Positions 27,325 through 36,036 of a stretch of 64,000 nucleotides of DNA are shown one piece after another. Within the stretch, counting starts at the first letter, position 1, and each line of letters starts with the position of its first letter. Source of the DNA: CALJFL01 sp036961205 (GTDB lineage Bacteria > Pseudomonadota > Gammaproteobacteria > Pseudomonadales > Halieaceae); contig JBALVI010000001.1 in assembly GCA_036961205.1 (NCBI GenBank), positions 434,001-498,000 on the forward strand. The letters are read 5' to 3'. The translations under genes and the position numbers were made by a program. A model generated the notes under the pieces. The model was not told where the DNA came from, made no database searches, and was given only the letters and a program-made list of their open reading frames with translations.

Positions 27325-28326
27325 ATGAGTAATGTTGCAACCAACTCTGGAACGCGTCGCATTGTCGCTATCAATAGCGATGACCATGCCCTTTCCATTG
27401 AGCACGAGCCCATCCCCGAACCAGGGCCCGGGGAAATTCTTATCAAAGTCCACAGCGCAGGTCTCAATAGAGCCGACCTGATGCAACGTGCAGGCATGTA
27501 TCCACCCCCGGCCGACGCTTCGCCCATAATGGGCCTTGAAGTCTCCGGAGAAGTCTATGGCTTGGGTGAGGGCGTGTCAGCGTGGCAGAACGGTGACAAG
27601 CTATGCGCCTTAACGCACGGCGGAGGCTACGCAGACTACACCGTGGCACCGGCAAGCCAATGCCTGCCGGTTCCTGCTGGCTACTCCATGGAAGAAGCTG
27701 CAGCACTCCCGGAAGCTCTCCTTACTGTGTGGCATAACCTTTTTCAGCGTTGTCAGCTGCGTGCCGGCGAAAAGGTCCTCATTCACGGCGGAGCCAGCGG
27801 CATCGGTACGCTTGGCATTGCCATCGCCAAAGCACTGGGAGCCGAGGTGTACACCACCGCTGGCAGCGCTGCCAAGTGTCAGGCGCTACAGGACCTCGGG
27901 GCAACTCGCGCAATAAATTATCGGGAGGAGGACTTTGAGGCCGTCCTCACAGAACTGGGCCTACGGGACAAGATCAATGTCATTCTCGACATGGCGGGCG
28001 GCGATTTTGTGCAAAAAAATCTCAATGTTGCGGCACCGGAAGGTCGCATTGTTTACATTGCGTTTATCCGGGGGTTTAAGGCCGAACTTAATTTGGTGCC
28101 GCTACTAATGAAGCGACTTACCGTTACTGGCTCTACCCTACGCGCCCAAAGTTTTGCCCAGAAGGCGGTTATGGTCGAAGAAATACTGGAACAGGTATAC
28201 CCGCATCTTGAAAGCGGTGCGGTCAAGCCAGTAATCGACAGCTCTTACGCCTTAGAAAAGGTAGCCGACGCGCAGCAAAAAATGCAGGACGGCGTGCATA
28301 TGGGGAAAATTCTGCTAACGATGTAA
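27325..28326 (+). CDS. NAD(P)H:quinone oxidoreductase, zinc-independent MDR family (PIG3-like)
   Basis: A 333-residue medium-chain reductase. It has the GroES-like domain (SAGLNRADLMQRAG) and a nucleotide-binding domain with HGGASGIGTLGIAIAKALGA near residue 153. It lacks the cysteine and histidine zinc ligands, as in quinone oxidoreductases. NADPH-dependent reduction of quinones or enones is the usual activity. It could belong to the TetR-controlled locus before it, but the 89-bp gap leaves this open. Confidence 0.9.
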   Translation: MSNVATNSGTRRIVAINSDDHALSIEHEPIPEPGPGEILIKVHSAGLNRADLMQRAGMYPPPADASPIMGLEVSGEVYGLGEGVSAWQNGDKLCALTHGGGYADYTVAPASQCLPVPAGYSMEEAAALPEALLTVWHNLFQRCQLRAGEKVLIHGGASGIGTLGIAIAKALGAEVYTTAGSAAKCQALQDLGATRAINYREEDFEAVLTELGLRDKINVILDMAGGDFVQKNLNVAAPEGRIVYIAFIRGFKAELNLVPLLMKRLTVTGSTLRAQSFAQKAVMVEEILEQVYPHLESGAVKPVIDSSYALEKVADAQQKMQDGVHMGKILLTM

Positions 28327-28451
28327 AAAGACCGCCTATGGTCCGCCAACTTATCTTGTAGCCCAATCCACTTACCCTAATAATGACGGCATTAATGCGG
28401 CTCACCTTAGCCCCACACCACCCCACCAGAATGACAAGGAACTGAAAACAC

Positions 28452-29999
28452 ATGCCTGGCTTACGACGTTTTACTCTTTTTTTACTGCTTAGCACGGCAC
28501 TGATAGCCTGTGGCGATTCAGAAGCACCGACCGACCAGACAATCGCTGGCTCGTCGGACGTCGCTGTCGCCGGGGAATCTCCAGCAGGAGTAGCGGAAGA
28601 GCCGCAATCGGAAGCCCAGGAGCCACGCCCCCCCCGCGATGACCTGAAATTTGTCACTGCCTGGACAGGCGATCTCGACGGCATGGAGGAACGCCGGGTC
28701 GTACGCATATTAACGGTGTACAGTCCGGGACGATATTTTATCGACGGGGCAGATGAAAAAGGTATTGTCGCAGAACTGGCAGGGCGGTTTGAGGAAGCAC
28801 TCAATAAGAAGTTTAAACGCGGACACCTTCGAATTCACGTGATAGTGCTGCCAGTCGCCAGGGATCAACTCATACCGGCACTGCTCGCTGGTAAGGGCGA
28901 CATAATAGCCGCCAACTTATCGATAACAGCCGATAGACAGAAGCTTGTGGACTTCAGTATCCCCAACTCCAAACCACTGTCCGAAATTCTGGTTACAGGG
29001 CCCTCGGCACCCGACTTATCCGGCAAGAGCGACCTGGCTGGCAGAACAGTTCACGTACGTTATTCCAGCAGTTATCGGGAGAGCCTCGAGGAGTTGAATC
29101 AACAGTTCGTGGCTGAAGGTAAAGCACCGATAAAGATTGAACCGGTGTCCGAATTGCTGGAAGACGACGACCTGATCGAAATGGTAAATGGCGGACTCAT
29201 GCCCTGGGTCGTCGTCGATGATTATAAGGTGCAGACATGGGAGGGGGTGTTTAATTCACTCAAGCCTCGCAACGACATCACCTTCCGCGAGGGAGGCCAA
29301 ATCGCCTGGGCATTTCGCAAAGACAGTCCGAAGCTGGCAACAGTAGTAAACGAGTTTATTAAAGCTAATCGCCAGGGCACGCTGATGGGGAACATTCTGA
29401 TCAATCGCTATGTCAGGGATTTCGACTGGGCCGCCAATGCGTTAGACGACGAGGACTACGGTCGCCTGAAAAAACTGGAGGCTATCTTTAAAAAGTACGG
29501 TGAAAAATACGAAATCGAATATTTGATGGCTGCAGCACAAGGTTATCAAGAGTCACGGCTTGATCAGAGTGTACGCAGTCATGCCGGTGCTGTCGGTGTT
29601 ATGCAGTTACTGCCCACCACAGCCAGCGACCCCAAGGTTGGCATTCCCAATATCGATCAAGTAGACGCAAATATCGAAGCCGGAATGAAGTATATGAATT
29701 ATCTGCGCTCTCGCTATTTCGACGACCCGGCAATTGATCAAAGGAACCAGGTACTGTTAGCGCTGGGAGCCTATAACGCCGGGCCCGCGAGGATGATCAG
29801 CCTACGTCGAAAAGCCACGGAACAGGGCTACGATCCCAATGTGTGGTTTGATAACGTTGAAATTATCGCCGCCCAGGAGATTGGCCGCGAGACAGTCCAA
29901 TACGTCGCCAATATCTTCAAGTACTATCAGGCGTATCGCATGTCCATTGACCGCACCCTGGAACGGGCGGCCGCGCGGGAGGAAGCGGGGATTAAATGA
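28452..29999 (+). CDS. MltF-like membrane-bound lytic transglycosylase
   Basis: Cleaves the glycan strands of peptidoglycan with formation of 1,6-anhydromuramic acid. The 515-residue protein is a lipoprotein: lipobox LIAC with lipidated Cys20. A Pro/Glu/Ser-rich linker is followed by a family-3 solute-binding domain (about 70-310, VRILTVYSPGRYFIDG, NGGLMPWVVVDDY) and then an SLT domain with catalytic Glu in YQESRLDQ and the motifs GAVGVMQLLP and GAYNAGPARM. This two-domain order is that of MltF. It ends just before a bidirectional terminator. As MltF of model species has a signal peptide and no lipobox in some cases, the name is by architecture. Confidence 0.9.
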   Translation: MPGLRRFTLFLLLSTALIACGDSEAPTDQTIAGSSDVAVAGESPAGVAEEPQSEAQEPRPPRDDLKFVTAWTGDLDGMEERRVVRILTVYSPGRYFIDGADEKGIVAELAGRFEEALNKKFKRGHLRIHVIVLPVARDQLIPALLAGKGDIIAANLSITADRQKLVDFSIPNSKPLSEILVTGPSAPDLSGKSDLAGRTVHVRYSSSYRESLEELNQQFVAEGKAPIKIEPVSELLEDDDLIEMVNGGLMPWVVVDDYKVQTWEGVFNSLKPRNDITFREGGQIAWAFRKDSPKLATVVNEFIKANRQGTLMGNILINRYVRDFDWAANALDDEDYGRLKKLEAIFKKYGEKYEIEYLMAAAQGYQESRLDQSVRSHAGAVGVMQLLPTTASDPKVGIPNIDQVDANIEAGMKYMNYLRSRYFDDPAIDQRNQVLLALGAYNAGPARMISLRRKATEQGYDPNVWFDNVEIIAAQEIGRETVQYVANIFKYYQAYRMSIDRTLERAAAREEAGIK

Positions 30000-30060
30000 A
30001 ATCTGCTGCTGCCAGATAGCTGCGCGACGAGTTTACAACTAACACATTAAGCAACTAAAA

Positions 30061-30085
30061 ACGGCCTTCGAAAGAAGGCCGTTTT
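30061..30085. terminator. Bidirectional rho-independent terminator
   Basis: Nine-base-pair stem ACGGCCTTC / GAAGGCCGT with a GAAA tetraloop, followed by TTTT on the plus strand and preceded by AAAA, so it works for both convergent genes: the transglycosylase and the histone-like gene. Confidence 0.9.
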
Positions 30086-30103
30086 ACAGTGCAGCTATCC
30101 GGA

Positions 30104-30721
30104 CTACTTTTTCGCTGCTGCCTTTTTCCTGGGTGCAGCCTTGCGCTTCACCGGTGCCTTTTTCTTCGCAGCAGCCTTTTTCTTGGGCGCGGCTTTTTTC
30201 TTTGGTGCAGCTTTCTTCTTGGCCGCTACCTTCTTCTTGGGTGCCGCTTTTTTCTTGGCTGCTGGCTTTTTCGCAGCAGGTTTCTTGCGGGCTTTTTTCG
30301 CCTTAGCCTTGGCTTTGGCCTGACGCTGGGCTGCTTTTTCTACAAGGCTTGCCGCACGTTCTGCGGCTTGTGCTTTGCGTGCCTCCAAAATTGCATCGGC
30401 ACGCATGGGCATTAGCTTTTCGGCATAGTCGTAAGCTGCTTTAGCGATATTTCCAACAGTATCTGCAAGTTCCTGGACTTGTTTCTTCAGCTCCTCCACG
30501 CGCTTTTTATTTTCTGAGGTAGCTTTCTTGCGAAGTGATCCACGTGCCTTTTTCAGACGAGTGCTGGCTGTACCGTATTTTTTTCGCGCAGCGGCAAGAT
30601 CTCGCTTAGCCTTGCCGTGAGCTTTCTCGGTTTCTGCAAGTAGTCGCCCGCGAAGCTTTTCAACTTCCCGGCTTGCCCGCTCGGCAAGTTTAGTAGCTTG
30701 AGCCAATTCTTTTTCTAACAT
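30104..30721 (-). CDS. Histone H1-like, lysine/alanine-rich DNA-binding protein (AlgP-like)
   Basis: A 205-residue protein in two parts. Residues 1-115 are charged heptad-like helix, probably a coiled coil (LAQATKLAERASREVEKLRGRLL). Residues 116-205 are a low-complexity tail of KKAAPKKKA, KKPAAKK and VKRKAA units, like eukaryotic H1 and AlgP/AlgR3 of pseudomonads. Such tails bind DNA non-specifically and compact it. The DNA tail is repetitive and could vary in length by slippage. The gene stands alone after a strong terminator. Effects on alginate genes are not implied, as none are in the window. Confidence 0.85.
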   Translation of the reverse strand: MLEKELAQATKLAERASREVEKLRGRLLAETEKAHGKAKRDLAAARKKYGTASTRLKKARGSLRKKATSENKKRVEELKKQVQELADTVGNIAKAAYDYAEKLMPMRADAILEARKAQAAERAASLVEKAAQRQAKAKAKAKKARKKPAAKKPAAKKKAAPKKKVAAKKKAAPKKKAAPKKKAAAKKKAPVKRKAAPRKKAAAKK

Positions 30722-30890
30722 CGCTTACACACTCCGTATTCAAAGGGGATACCGCCTTTTGAGTGTAGGCTTAATTACTATCGATGTAACGCCTATTTTT
30801 TGAGCTACGCTGCGCACACCTGGTGGGCAAGGTGTTGGCCATACGATAGTATGAGCACAAGCACTTTCAATTGATGGGTCAACTGCAGTC

Positions 30891-31130
30891 ATGGCTACGG
30901 GCAATTCCTCAAAAATTCGAGCGCCACGAATAATACGGCAGCGACTTCGTACCGCCGCGGTCGCAGCTGTTCGTAAAGATATGATTCACGCCGGCCGTAA
31001 AGAGAGTGACTACTCGGACGAAGATCTGGAGTATTTGGTAGCGGAGAAGGAGAAAGAAATCTGGTCAGGCATTGGCTGGAAGGGGTTTGGTATCGTGGCC
31101 CTGCTACTAGGTATTAATATCGGAATCTAA
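30891..31130 (+). CDS. Small conserved protein with C-terminal membrane helix
   Basis: A 79-residue protein: basic N-terminus (RAPRIIRQRLRTAAVAAVRK), an acidic centre and a hydrophobic C-terminal helix (GFGIVALLLGINIGI) that could anchor it in the inner membrane. I do not recognise the family. It is followed two bases later by a second membrane protein gene, so the pair forms an operon. Confidence 0.6.
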   Translation: MATGNSSKIRAPRIIRQRLRTAAVAAVRKDMIHAGRKESDYSDEDLEYLVAEKEKEIWSGIGWKGFGIVALLLGINIGI

Positions 31131-31132
31131 CG

Positions 31133-31525
31133 ATGTCTCTTTTTCGCGTTATTAAATATTCGTCGATCCTGTTTTTCTTGGGGAAGTACAAAACCAAATT
31201 ATTCAGAGTCATCTCGGTTTTGGTGTTCGCTCTAATCACTTCGCTGCTCTACCAGGACGTCGCCGCCTATTTACAACTACAGCACCCCGAAACCGTAATC
31301 TACGCGCTGATCGGAAAGATTATTATCGTCTACGGGTCGCTGGCTTTTGTATTGTGGCAATTTAAGCCAGAAGCTGACGCTGCTGAAACAGCTTTGCAAA
31401 GCATAGAACCTGACCAGCACAGCGAAGTCACGCCAGACCGGCTCAGCCGACTTGGAGATGTTAAGGCAAAAGATAATCTGGACAGCCGTTATAAGAAGAC
31501 CCTGGAAGATAACAAGCCCCGCTGA
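31133..31525 (+). CDS. Membrane protein of unknown function
   Basis: A 130-residue protein with two predicted transmembrane helices (VISVLVFALITSLLY, residues about 27-41; YALIGKIIIVYGSLAFVLWQF, about 57-77) and a charged C-terminal tail ending YKKTLEDNKPR. It begins 2 bp after the stop of the small protein before it. The family is not recognised. After it the sequence enters the hairpin-rich intergenic region. Confidence 0.6.
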   Translation: MSLFRVIKYSSILFFLGKYKTKLFRVISVLVFALITSLLYQDVAAYLQLQHPETVIYALIGKIIIVYGSLAFVLWQFKPEADAAETALQSIEPDQHSEVTPDRLSRLGDVKAKDNLDSRYKKTLEDNKPR

Positions 31526-31973
31526 TTCGGCAAAGAAAAGATTCATCGCACACTGCCGTCTAGCCCCGTAGCAGAATGCGATGGCCGCGTTTTCCCGTTG
31601 GCCCTGGACCTAACGCATTCTACCGGCCGCGAACGCGACAGTGTTTCTCAGTCGCTCCCGGGATGCCGGACCAACGAATTCACTTGGTGAGAAACACTGT
31701 CCCGCCCGCGTCCTCGGCTTTCTCCATCCTGCTCTATCGCAGTATTCGGTAAAGCGTTTCAAGGCAGTTTCCCGGAAATCAACCTGTCTGTTCGGAGTAC
31801 TGCGATGGTAGGGGGCGGACGACCACAGCCTTTTCACCAAGCGAATCCCGTGGAGCGACTGAAAAGGCTGTGGTCGTCCGTCCCCGACGGCGAAAACCGC
31901 CGTCCAGGGTCATACCGAAGTCAAGCCTTTGAAAAGTGCGCAGATACCCCACTACAAAAAAACTGCCCTATCG
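31526..31973. other. Hairpin-rich intergenic region between convergent genes
   Basis: The only stretch over 300 bases without a convincing gene. It holds five inverted repeats in series: 31573-31580 with 31614-31621 (AGAATGCG); 31637-31650 with 31688-31701 (14 bp, perfect); 31736-31747 with 31795-31806 (one G-T pair); 31811-31836 with 31860-31885 (26 bp, one G-T pair, of which 20 bp are perfect); and 31886-31892 with 31898-31904 (7 bp, AAAAC loop). No poly-T run follows the long stem, so it is not a plain terminator. It might be a structured RNA, a non-autonomous mobile element or a REP-like block. Confidence 0.7.
31811..31885. repeat. 26-bp inverted repeat with 23-nt loop
   Basis: The strongest stem of the intergenic block. 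Left arm 31811-31836, right arm 31860-31885; 20 contiguous pairs are perfect and the outer six contain a single G-T pairing. The loop runs 31837-31859. Such a long stem is unusual between bacterial genes. Confidence 0.85.
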
Positions 31974-33488
31974 CTACTTGGTCAGCTCCAGCATAAATTT
32001 AGCGGCTGCCAAACGTGTCTCCTCGTCCAGGTGCCCCTGAGGTGGCATCTCAGGATAGTCTGGACGTTTCTTCACCGGGTTTGCCGCGTAGTCTGCGATA
32101 CCCTGAGGGTCGTCCATGTAAAGCGCCTGAATAATTTGTGCAGGCGGCCCAATCATACGTGAGTTGTAAGCATGACAGCCGGCGCAAACACCATAGTAAG
32201 CAAGCTTTCCGGTCTCCATATGCTCTTTGGTACGGGCCGGTACCGGTTCCGGTAATGTGTAGCTAGTCACATTCGACGTATTCGAAAATTCACAGTCGCC
32301 ATATTTATCCAAACCAATCGTTCGAAAGCGCTCCGGATTAAGAATACAGCCATCGTCCATGCCCACGGTGTCGACTATATCCGGCCCCGTGGCAGACAAG
32401 GTTGCAGCCAAAGCGGCCCTCACCATAGGAGCCGGGTTGTTGCCGTTGTTGCGCATGATGTTATTCAAAATTTTCGGCCGATTCGGATTGGGATCGGCAT
32501 CGGGGTCGTTGGAGGCGCTGGATGCCAGTGAGAAATCGGTAAAGGTAATACCCACTGAGTCGTTGCCGGAAATAATATTGCCCTCGATCACCACGTCGTC
32601 ACAAGCCATGACCAGCACGCCGGTGCCCGGTGGAATGCCGGCAACCAATGAGCCGGGTATGGCAAAGTTCTCGTGATTATTGTTGACGATAAAATTATTT
32701 CGAATCAACACATCACCACAAGTTTTGATCGGTAGTCCGGGAGTGATAAACGCCAGGATTCCGCCGGTGTTGTTGTAGACATAGTTGCCTTCAACGAGCG
32801 CATGACGGCTGTTCTCGATTTCGATGCCAGCGACGCTGTCGTAAACCTCGTTGTATACAACGTCGACATTGTCAGACATGCCCACATAAATCGCCGCGTC
32901 TTCGATACCTGAAATGATGTTGTGGGAAACAATGCCATTCTTACCCAATTGCGGGAAAATGCCGTAGACCCCGGTATCCACGACGATGTTATTGCGGATA
33001 ATGTAGTTGTTGCCGGCCTGCCCCATAATCGCATTACCTTTGTATTTGGTAATGTAGAGATTTTCTATAGTGACGCCGTTGCCCGAATACAAAACGGCAT
33101 CATTGAGCACACCTTCGCCGTCCATCACCGCGTAGCGGCCCTGCTCAATAACACCCGACAGGGTGATGTTGTCCTTGTCGATATAGACTGTCTCTTTATA
33201 GGTGCCCGGCATCACCTTGATCACTGCACCTGGGGACGCCGCGACAACCGCATCCTGGATAGACTCCCCGTCCTTGACGATAATGACTTCGCCGGATGTC
33301 GGCGTTGCCAGAGAGCGAACCCCGGCGGCGGCGATCCCTGCAAGCTCCTTGGTACCCTCAGAGCTGAATTCCGCCTTCGGCGCTTCTGCCACTTTAATAA
33401 CCGTCGCCTCGGGCCGGCTGCTCTGCCCAAGGTAGTAGCCACCGGCAAGGACTGCCAGCACGCCTATCATCATGGTGAATTTATTCAT
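31974..33488 (-). CDS. Secreted parallel beta-helix protein with C-terminal cytochrome c domain
   Basis: A 504-residue exported protein. The N-terminus is a signal or anchor segment (MIGVLAVLAGGYYLG). Residues about 65-360 are right-handed parallel beta-helix coils of the NosD/pectate-lyase type (repeated I-x-N-N and V-x-x-N-x-V units). A single class-I cytochrome c domain closes the protein: CAGCH at about 435-439 and a likely axial Met in YPEMPPQG. Two Cys pairs (TCGD/MACDD and DGCIL/GDCEF) could form disulfides. It overlaps the diheme peroxidase gene by 8 bp. It may be an electron-transfer protein that binds a polymer or large surface; function is inferred. I do not recognise a characterised homologue. 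Confidence 0.82.
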   Translation of the reverse strand: MNKFTMMIGVLAVLAGGYYLGQSSRPEATVIKVAEAPKAEFSSEGTKELAGIAAAGVRSLATPTSGEVIIVKDGESIQDAVVAASPGAVIKVMPGTYKETVYIDKDNITLSGVIEQGRYAVMDGEGVLNDAVLYSGNGVTIENLYITKYKGNAIMGQAGNNYIIRNNIVVDTGVYGIFPQLGKNGIVSHNIISGIEDAAIYVGMSDNVDVVYNEVYDSVAGIEIENSRHALVEGNYVYNNTGGILAFITPGLPIKTCGDVLIRNNFIVNNNHENFAIPGSLVAGIPPGTGVLVMACDDVVIEGNIISGNDSVGITFTDFSLASSASNDPDADPNPNRPKILNNIMRNNGNNPAPMVRAALAATLSATGPDIVDTVGMDDGCILNPERFRTIGLDKYGDCEFSNTSNVTSYTLPEPVPARTKEHMETGKLAYYGVCAGCHAYNSRMIGPPAQIIQALYMDDPQGIADYAANPVKKRPDYPEMPPQGHLDEETRLAAAKFMLELTK

Positions 33489-34698
33489 TATTATTTTCCT
33501 TCTCTTGCTTATAGTTAGCGCTAACTATCGTATTGTGAACTGCTTGCATACCCGAAGGCAATGCCTTCGGCTCGCCGGGTTTAAAGCTCTGGTCCGTCAA
33601 GGTTTTCATAAAATCGACCAGACGGTCGAGTTCATCATCGGTAAGTTGGGGTTCCCAGATGTGCCAGTGAATCAGCACTTCCTCGCCCTCGGGAACCGCG
33701 TGCCCGCGGCCGCCGGTGTAAAACTCCGCCGCCTCACGCAAAGTGGCGAACCTGCCAGAATGCATATAAGGAGCGGTGAGCTCAATGTTTCGTAACGAAG
33801 GCACCTTGAAGCCACCGCGCTGACTGGCATCGCCGGTGGGCTTTTGGGCACCGATGTCATAGGCCATTCCCGCTGGCTCGGGCGTACCTATAACGGCAAT
33901 CTGCCGATTGGTGAATAGCGGCGGCGTGTGACATTCCGCGCATCGGGCAACGAACGAGCGGAAAACATTCAAGCCCTCCTTTTCCGGAGCAGTAAGGGCG
34001 TCGGCGTAGCCGTGGGCGTATTGGTCGTAACGGCTATTGAGCGATATCAGGGAAACCTGGAAGGCGGTAATTGCCTGATAGATCTGATCCAGCTGAATTT
34101 TCGCATCTGGAGTAACAAAGTCCTCCGGGAATGCCTGGGCAAACAGCCTGCGATACTCACTGACTTGGTTCAGGCTGGCTAACAGTTGCACCGGACTATT
34201 GGCCATTTCATGAGCGTCGTATAAAGGCCCCTGCATCTGTTCTTCCAGAGAACTGGCACGACCGTCCCAGAAAAATCGATCGAGAAACGCAAGATTCCAC
34301 AAACTTGGCGCTGAACGGGGCAAAGGTTCACCACTGACTCCCACGCTACGCCCGAGACCATCTGAAAAACCGCGATCGGGCTGATGGCAACTGGCACAGG
34401 AGACACTGCCATCACCAGACAATATGGGATCGAAAAACAAATACCTGCCCAGGTCGGTCTGTTGCGGACTAAATCCGTCACGATAGCTGGGCAAGCCTGT
34501 CTTCAAACCGCCCACACCGGCGTTCTCCAACGATGGGTACATTTGATAAAGGCTGCGCAGCTCACAGTGGCCGGTGGTCAATTCAAAACCCGGTGGACAT
34601 GCCGTACTCAACACGATATCGCGCGCGGTAACAGCGAGAGATGCACTTGCTGGTACTAAAAATCCAAGAAATACTGTCAATACAAAGCGAAGTTTCAC
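33481..34698 (-). CDS. Diheme cytochrome c peroxidase / MauG-family protein
   Basis: A 405-residue periplasmic protein with a signal peptide (VLTVFLGFLVPASASLA). Heme sites are CASCH at 101-105 and CAECH at 253-257, the two-heme layout of bacterial cytochrome c peroxidase and MauG. The HSGRFATLREAAEFYTGG motif near residue 315 is typical. An extra N-terminal Cys-containing segment (STACPPGFELTTGHCEL) precedes the first domain. MauG-type members may oxidise a partner protein, while CcpA types reduce peroxide; this cannot be told here. It is the middle gene of a three-gene operon. Confidence 0.9.
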   Translation of the reverse strand: MKLRFVLTVFLGFLVPASASLAVTARDIVLSTACPPGFELTTGHCELRSLYQMYPSLENAGVGGLKTGLPSYRDGFSPQQTDLGRYLFFDPILSGDGSVSCASCHQPDRGFSDGLGRSVGVSGEPLPRSAPSLWNLAFLDRFFWDGRASSLEEQMQGPLYDAHEMANSPVQLLASLNQVSEYRRLFAQAFPEDFVTPDAKIQLDQIYQAITAFQVSLISLNSRYDQYAHGYADALTAPEKEGLNVFRSFVARCAECHTPPLFTNRQIAVIGTPEPAGMAYDIGAQKPTGDASQRGGFKVPSLRNIELTAPYMHSGRFATLREAAEFYTGGRGHAVPEGEEVLIHWHIWEPQLTDDELDRLVDFMKTLTDQSFKPGEPKALPSGMQAVHNTIVSANYKQEKENNNE

Positions 34699-34708
34699 AA
34701 CAAAGGCT

Positions 34709-35338
34709 CTACGGCTCTAAACTGCGAAGAAATGCCACGACGTTGGCAATCGCTGCGTCGTCGGGTAACACCATGGACATGGCTCGCATTTGCTTACCTG
34801 TTCGATCATCCGCATGGGCTCCGCGCTCCCCGGCGCGAAAAGCTCGCAGTTGCTCCACCAAATACCAATCATCGGTGCCCGCCAATCGGGGCGAGTTGAG
34901 CGCCAGATTACCTTCAGCACTGGCACCGTGGCAGGCGCCACAGAGTTGGTTATAGAAATCGCCCCCAAGCACCGCGTCACCCTCAATAGAGGCCTCAGAG
35001 GGTCCACCACCCAGACTCACAACGTAGGCGGAAACATCTGCCATAGCGGCGGCATCAGCAAGAGTCGCCGCCATCGGCGCCATTTGTCGGGAAAAGGCGC
35101 TACCGTCGGCGCCACCACGCTGGCCCGATTTGAATTTTTCCAACTGCGCGGCAAGATACACGGGTGCGAGATGATTTAGCCGCGGAGCATTAAGTGCGGA
35201 ATTCCCCTGAGCCTGGTCACCGTGACACGATGCACAGATTGTATACAGGCTCTTGCCACGTTCCGGATTGCCATCTGCCCAAGTCAGGGCTGGCAACAAT
35301 GGCATCAAGGCAACAAGCAAAATTTGAGTCAAACGCAT
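34709..35338 (-). CDS. Diheme cytochrome c4-like protein
   Basis: A 209-residue periplasmic electron carrier. ATG 35338 is chosen because GAGG is 8 bases upstream and a clean signal peptide follows (LTQILLVALMPLLPALTWA). Two similar cytochrome c domains carry CASCHG and CGACHG, each followed about 60 residues later by an Ala-Met pattern (QMAPMAAT, QMRAMSMV) that probably supplies the axial Met. It is the first gene of the operon with the diheme peroxidase and the beta-helix cytochrome and could shuttle electrons between them. Confidence 0.9.
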   Translation of the reverse strand: MRLTQILLVALMPLLPALTWADGNPERGKSLYTICASCHGDQAQGNSALNAPRLNHLAPVYLAAQLEKFKSGQRGGADGSAFSRQMAPMAATLADAAAMADVSAYVVSLGGGPSEASIEGDAVLGGDFYNQLCGACHGASAEGNLALNSPRLAGTDDWYLVEQLRAFRAGERGAHADDRTGKQMRAMSMVLPDDAAIANVVAFLRSLEP

Positions 35339-35571
35339 CGTAAGATCCTCGGTTCTATAGGCAGCAGTTTTTGGAGAATAACCCATAGTGGCTGCGCATA
35401 CTGCGGGGGCTAGATTAAACCTAGCTTAAAATTCAGGCTTTAGCCTCCAGAAATCACTCTGAAAGTGGTGCCAAACAAGACAATCCGCCAACTCTGGGCT
35501 AGACTCGCAGTAACCCGCCCCTTTATAGGGGTAGATCCAGCCGAAAAATAATCATCAGAACGGGGAAACCG

Positions 35572-35970
35572 ATGGAATACAATCCAGACACTCACAGCAT
35601 CGAATGTCCAAAATGCGGACACGGGATGGACGAAATAACCTATGGCCAGGTAGCCATCGACCGCTGCACGAATTGCCAGGGCTTGTGGTTTGATGCCGGC
35701 GAAGCCGAGCAACTTAAAGGCCAGTGGATGGGCGATGCGCTGGACATGGGCAGTGCTGAGGAAGGCAAAAAGTGGGATGCGGTCGATGATATTGCCTGCC
35801 CCCGCTGTGGCACTGATATGGAGAAGGCCTCCGATGCCTCACAGCCACACATCTGGTACGAGAGCTGTGTTAACGGTCACGGGGTATTTATGGACGCCGG
35901 GGAATTCACCGACTACAAACACGAAACTCTGGCCGATTGGTTCCGCGGCCTGATCAAAGGCGCCCGCTAG
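35572..35970 (+). CDS. zf-TFIIB domain protein
   Basis: A 132-residue protein with two zinc-ribbon-like units. The first is complete (CPKC ... CTNCQGLWFDAGE). In the second the closing pair reads C-x-x-x-H (CVNGHGVFMDAGE) in place of C-x-x-C, so metal binding there may be altered. Related small proteins are widespread and uncharacterised. The gene starts just after a short hairpin (35518-35531, CCCCT-TTAT-AGGGG) in its leader and ends before a hairpin shared with a convergent gene. Confidence 0.82.
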   Translation: MEYNPDTHSIECPKCGHGMDEITYGQVAIDRCTNCQGLWFDAGEAEQLKGQWMGDALDMGSAEEGKKWDAVDDIACPRCGTDMEKASDASQPHIWYESCVNGHGVFMDAGEFTDYKHETLADWFRGLIKGAR

Positions 35971-35988
35971 GGTCACCCTTATTCAAAT

Positions 35989-36026
35989 GGGCAGGCGGGC
36001 CAAACTGGCCAACCTGCCCCACTTTT
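35989..36026. terminator. Bidirectional terminator-like hairpin
   Basis: Stem GGGCAGG / CCTGCCC, a symmetrical CG/AA internal loop, then GGCCA / TGGCC with an AAC loop, followed by CACTTTT. It sits between the convergent zinc-finger and DUF481 genes. The T run is short, so termination strength is uncertain. Confidence 0.65.
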
Positions 36027-36036
36027 CCCTTACCAC

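Noticed and set aside
30110..30330. Short repeated units that might be taken for a CRISPR array
   Set aside because: They are codon-level Lys/Ala/Pro repeats inside a coding frame; there are no regular spacers and no cas genes.
31608..31614. ACCTAAC, resembling an R'' core of an integron attC site
   Set aside because: No complementary GTTRRRY core lies within the expected distance, and no integrase gene is visible.
34641..34955. Plus-strand open frame of 104 codons within the cytochrome genes
   Set aside because: It is antisense to two well-supported cytochrome genes and has no recognisable domain.
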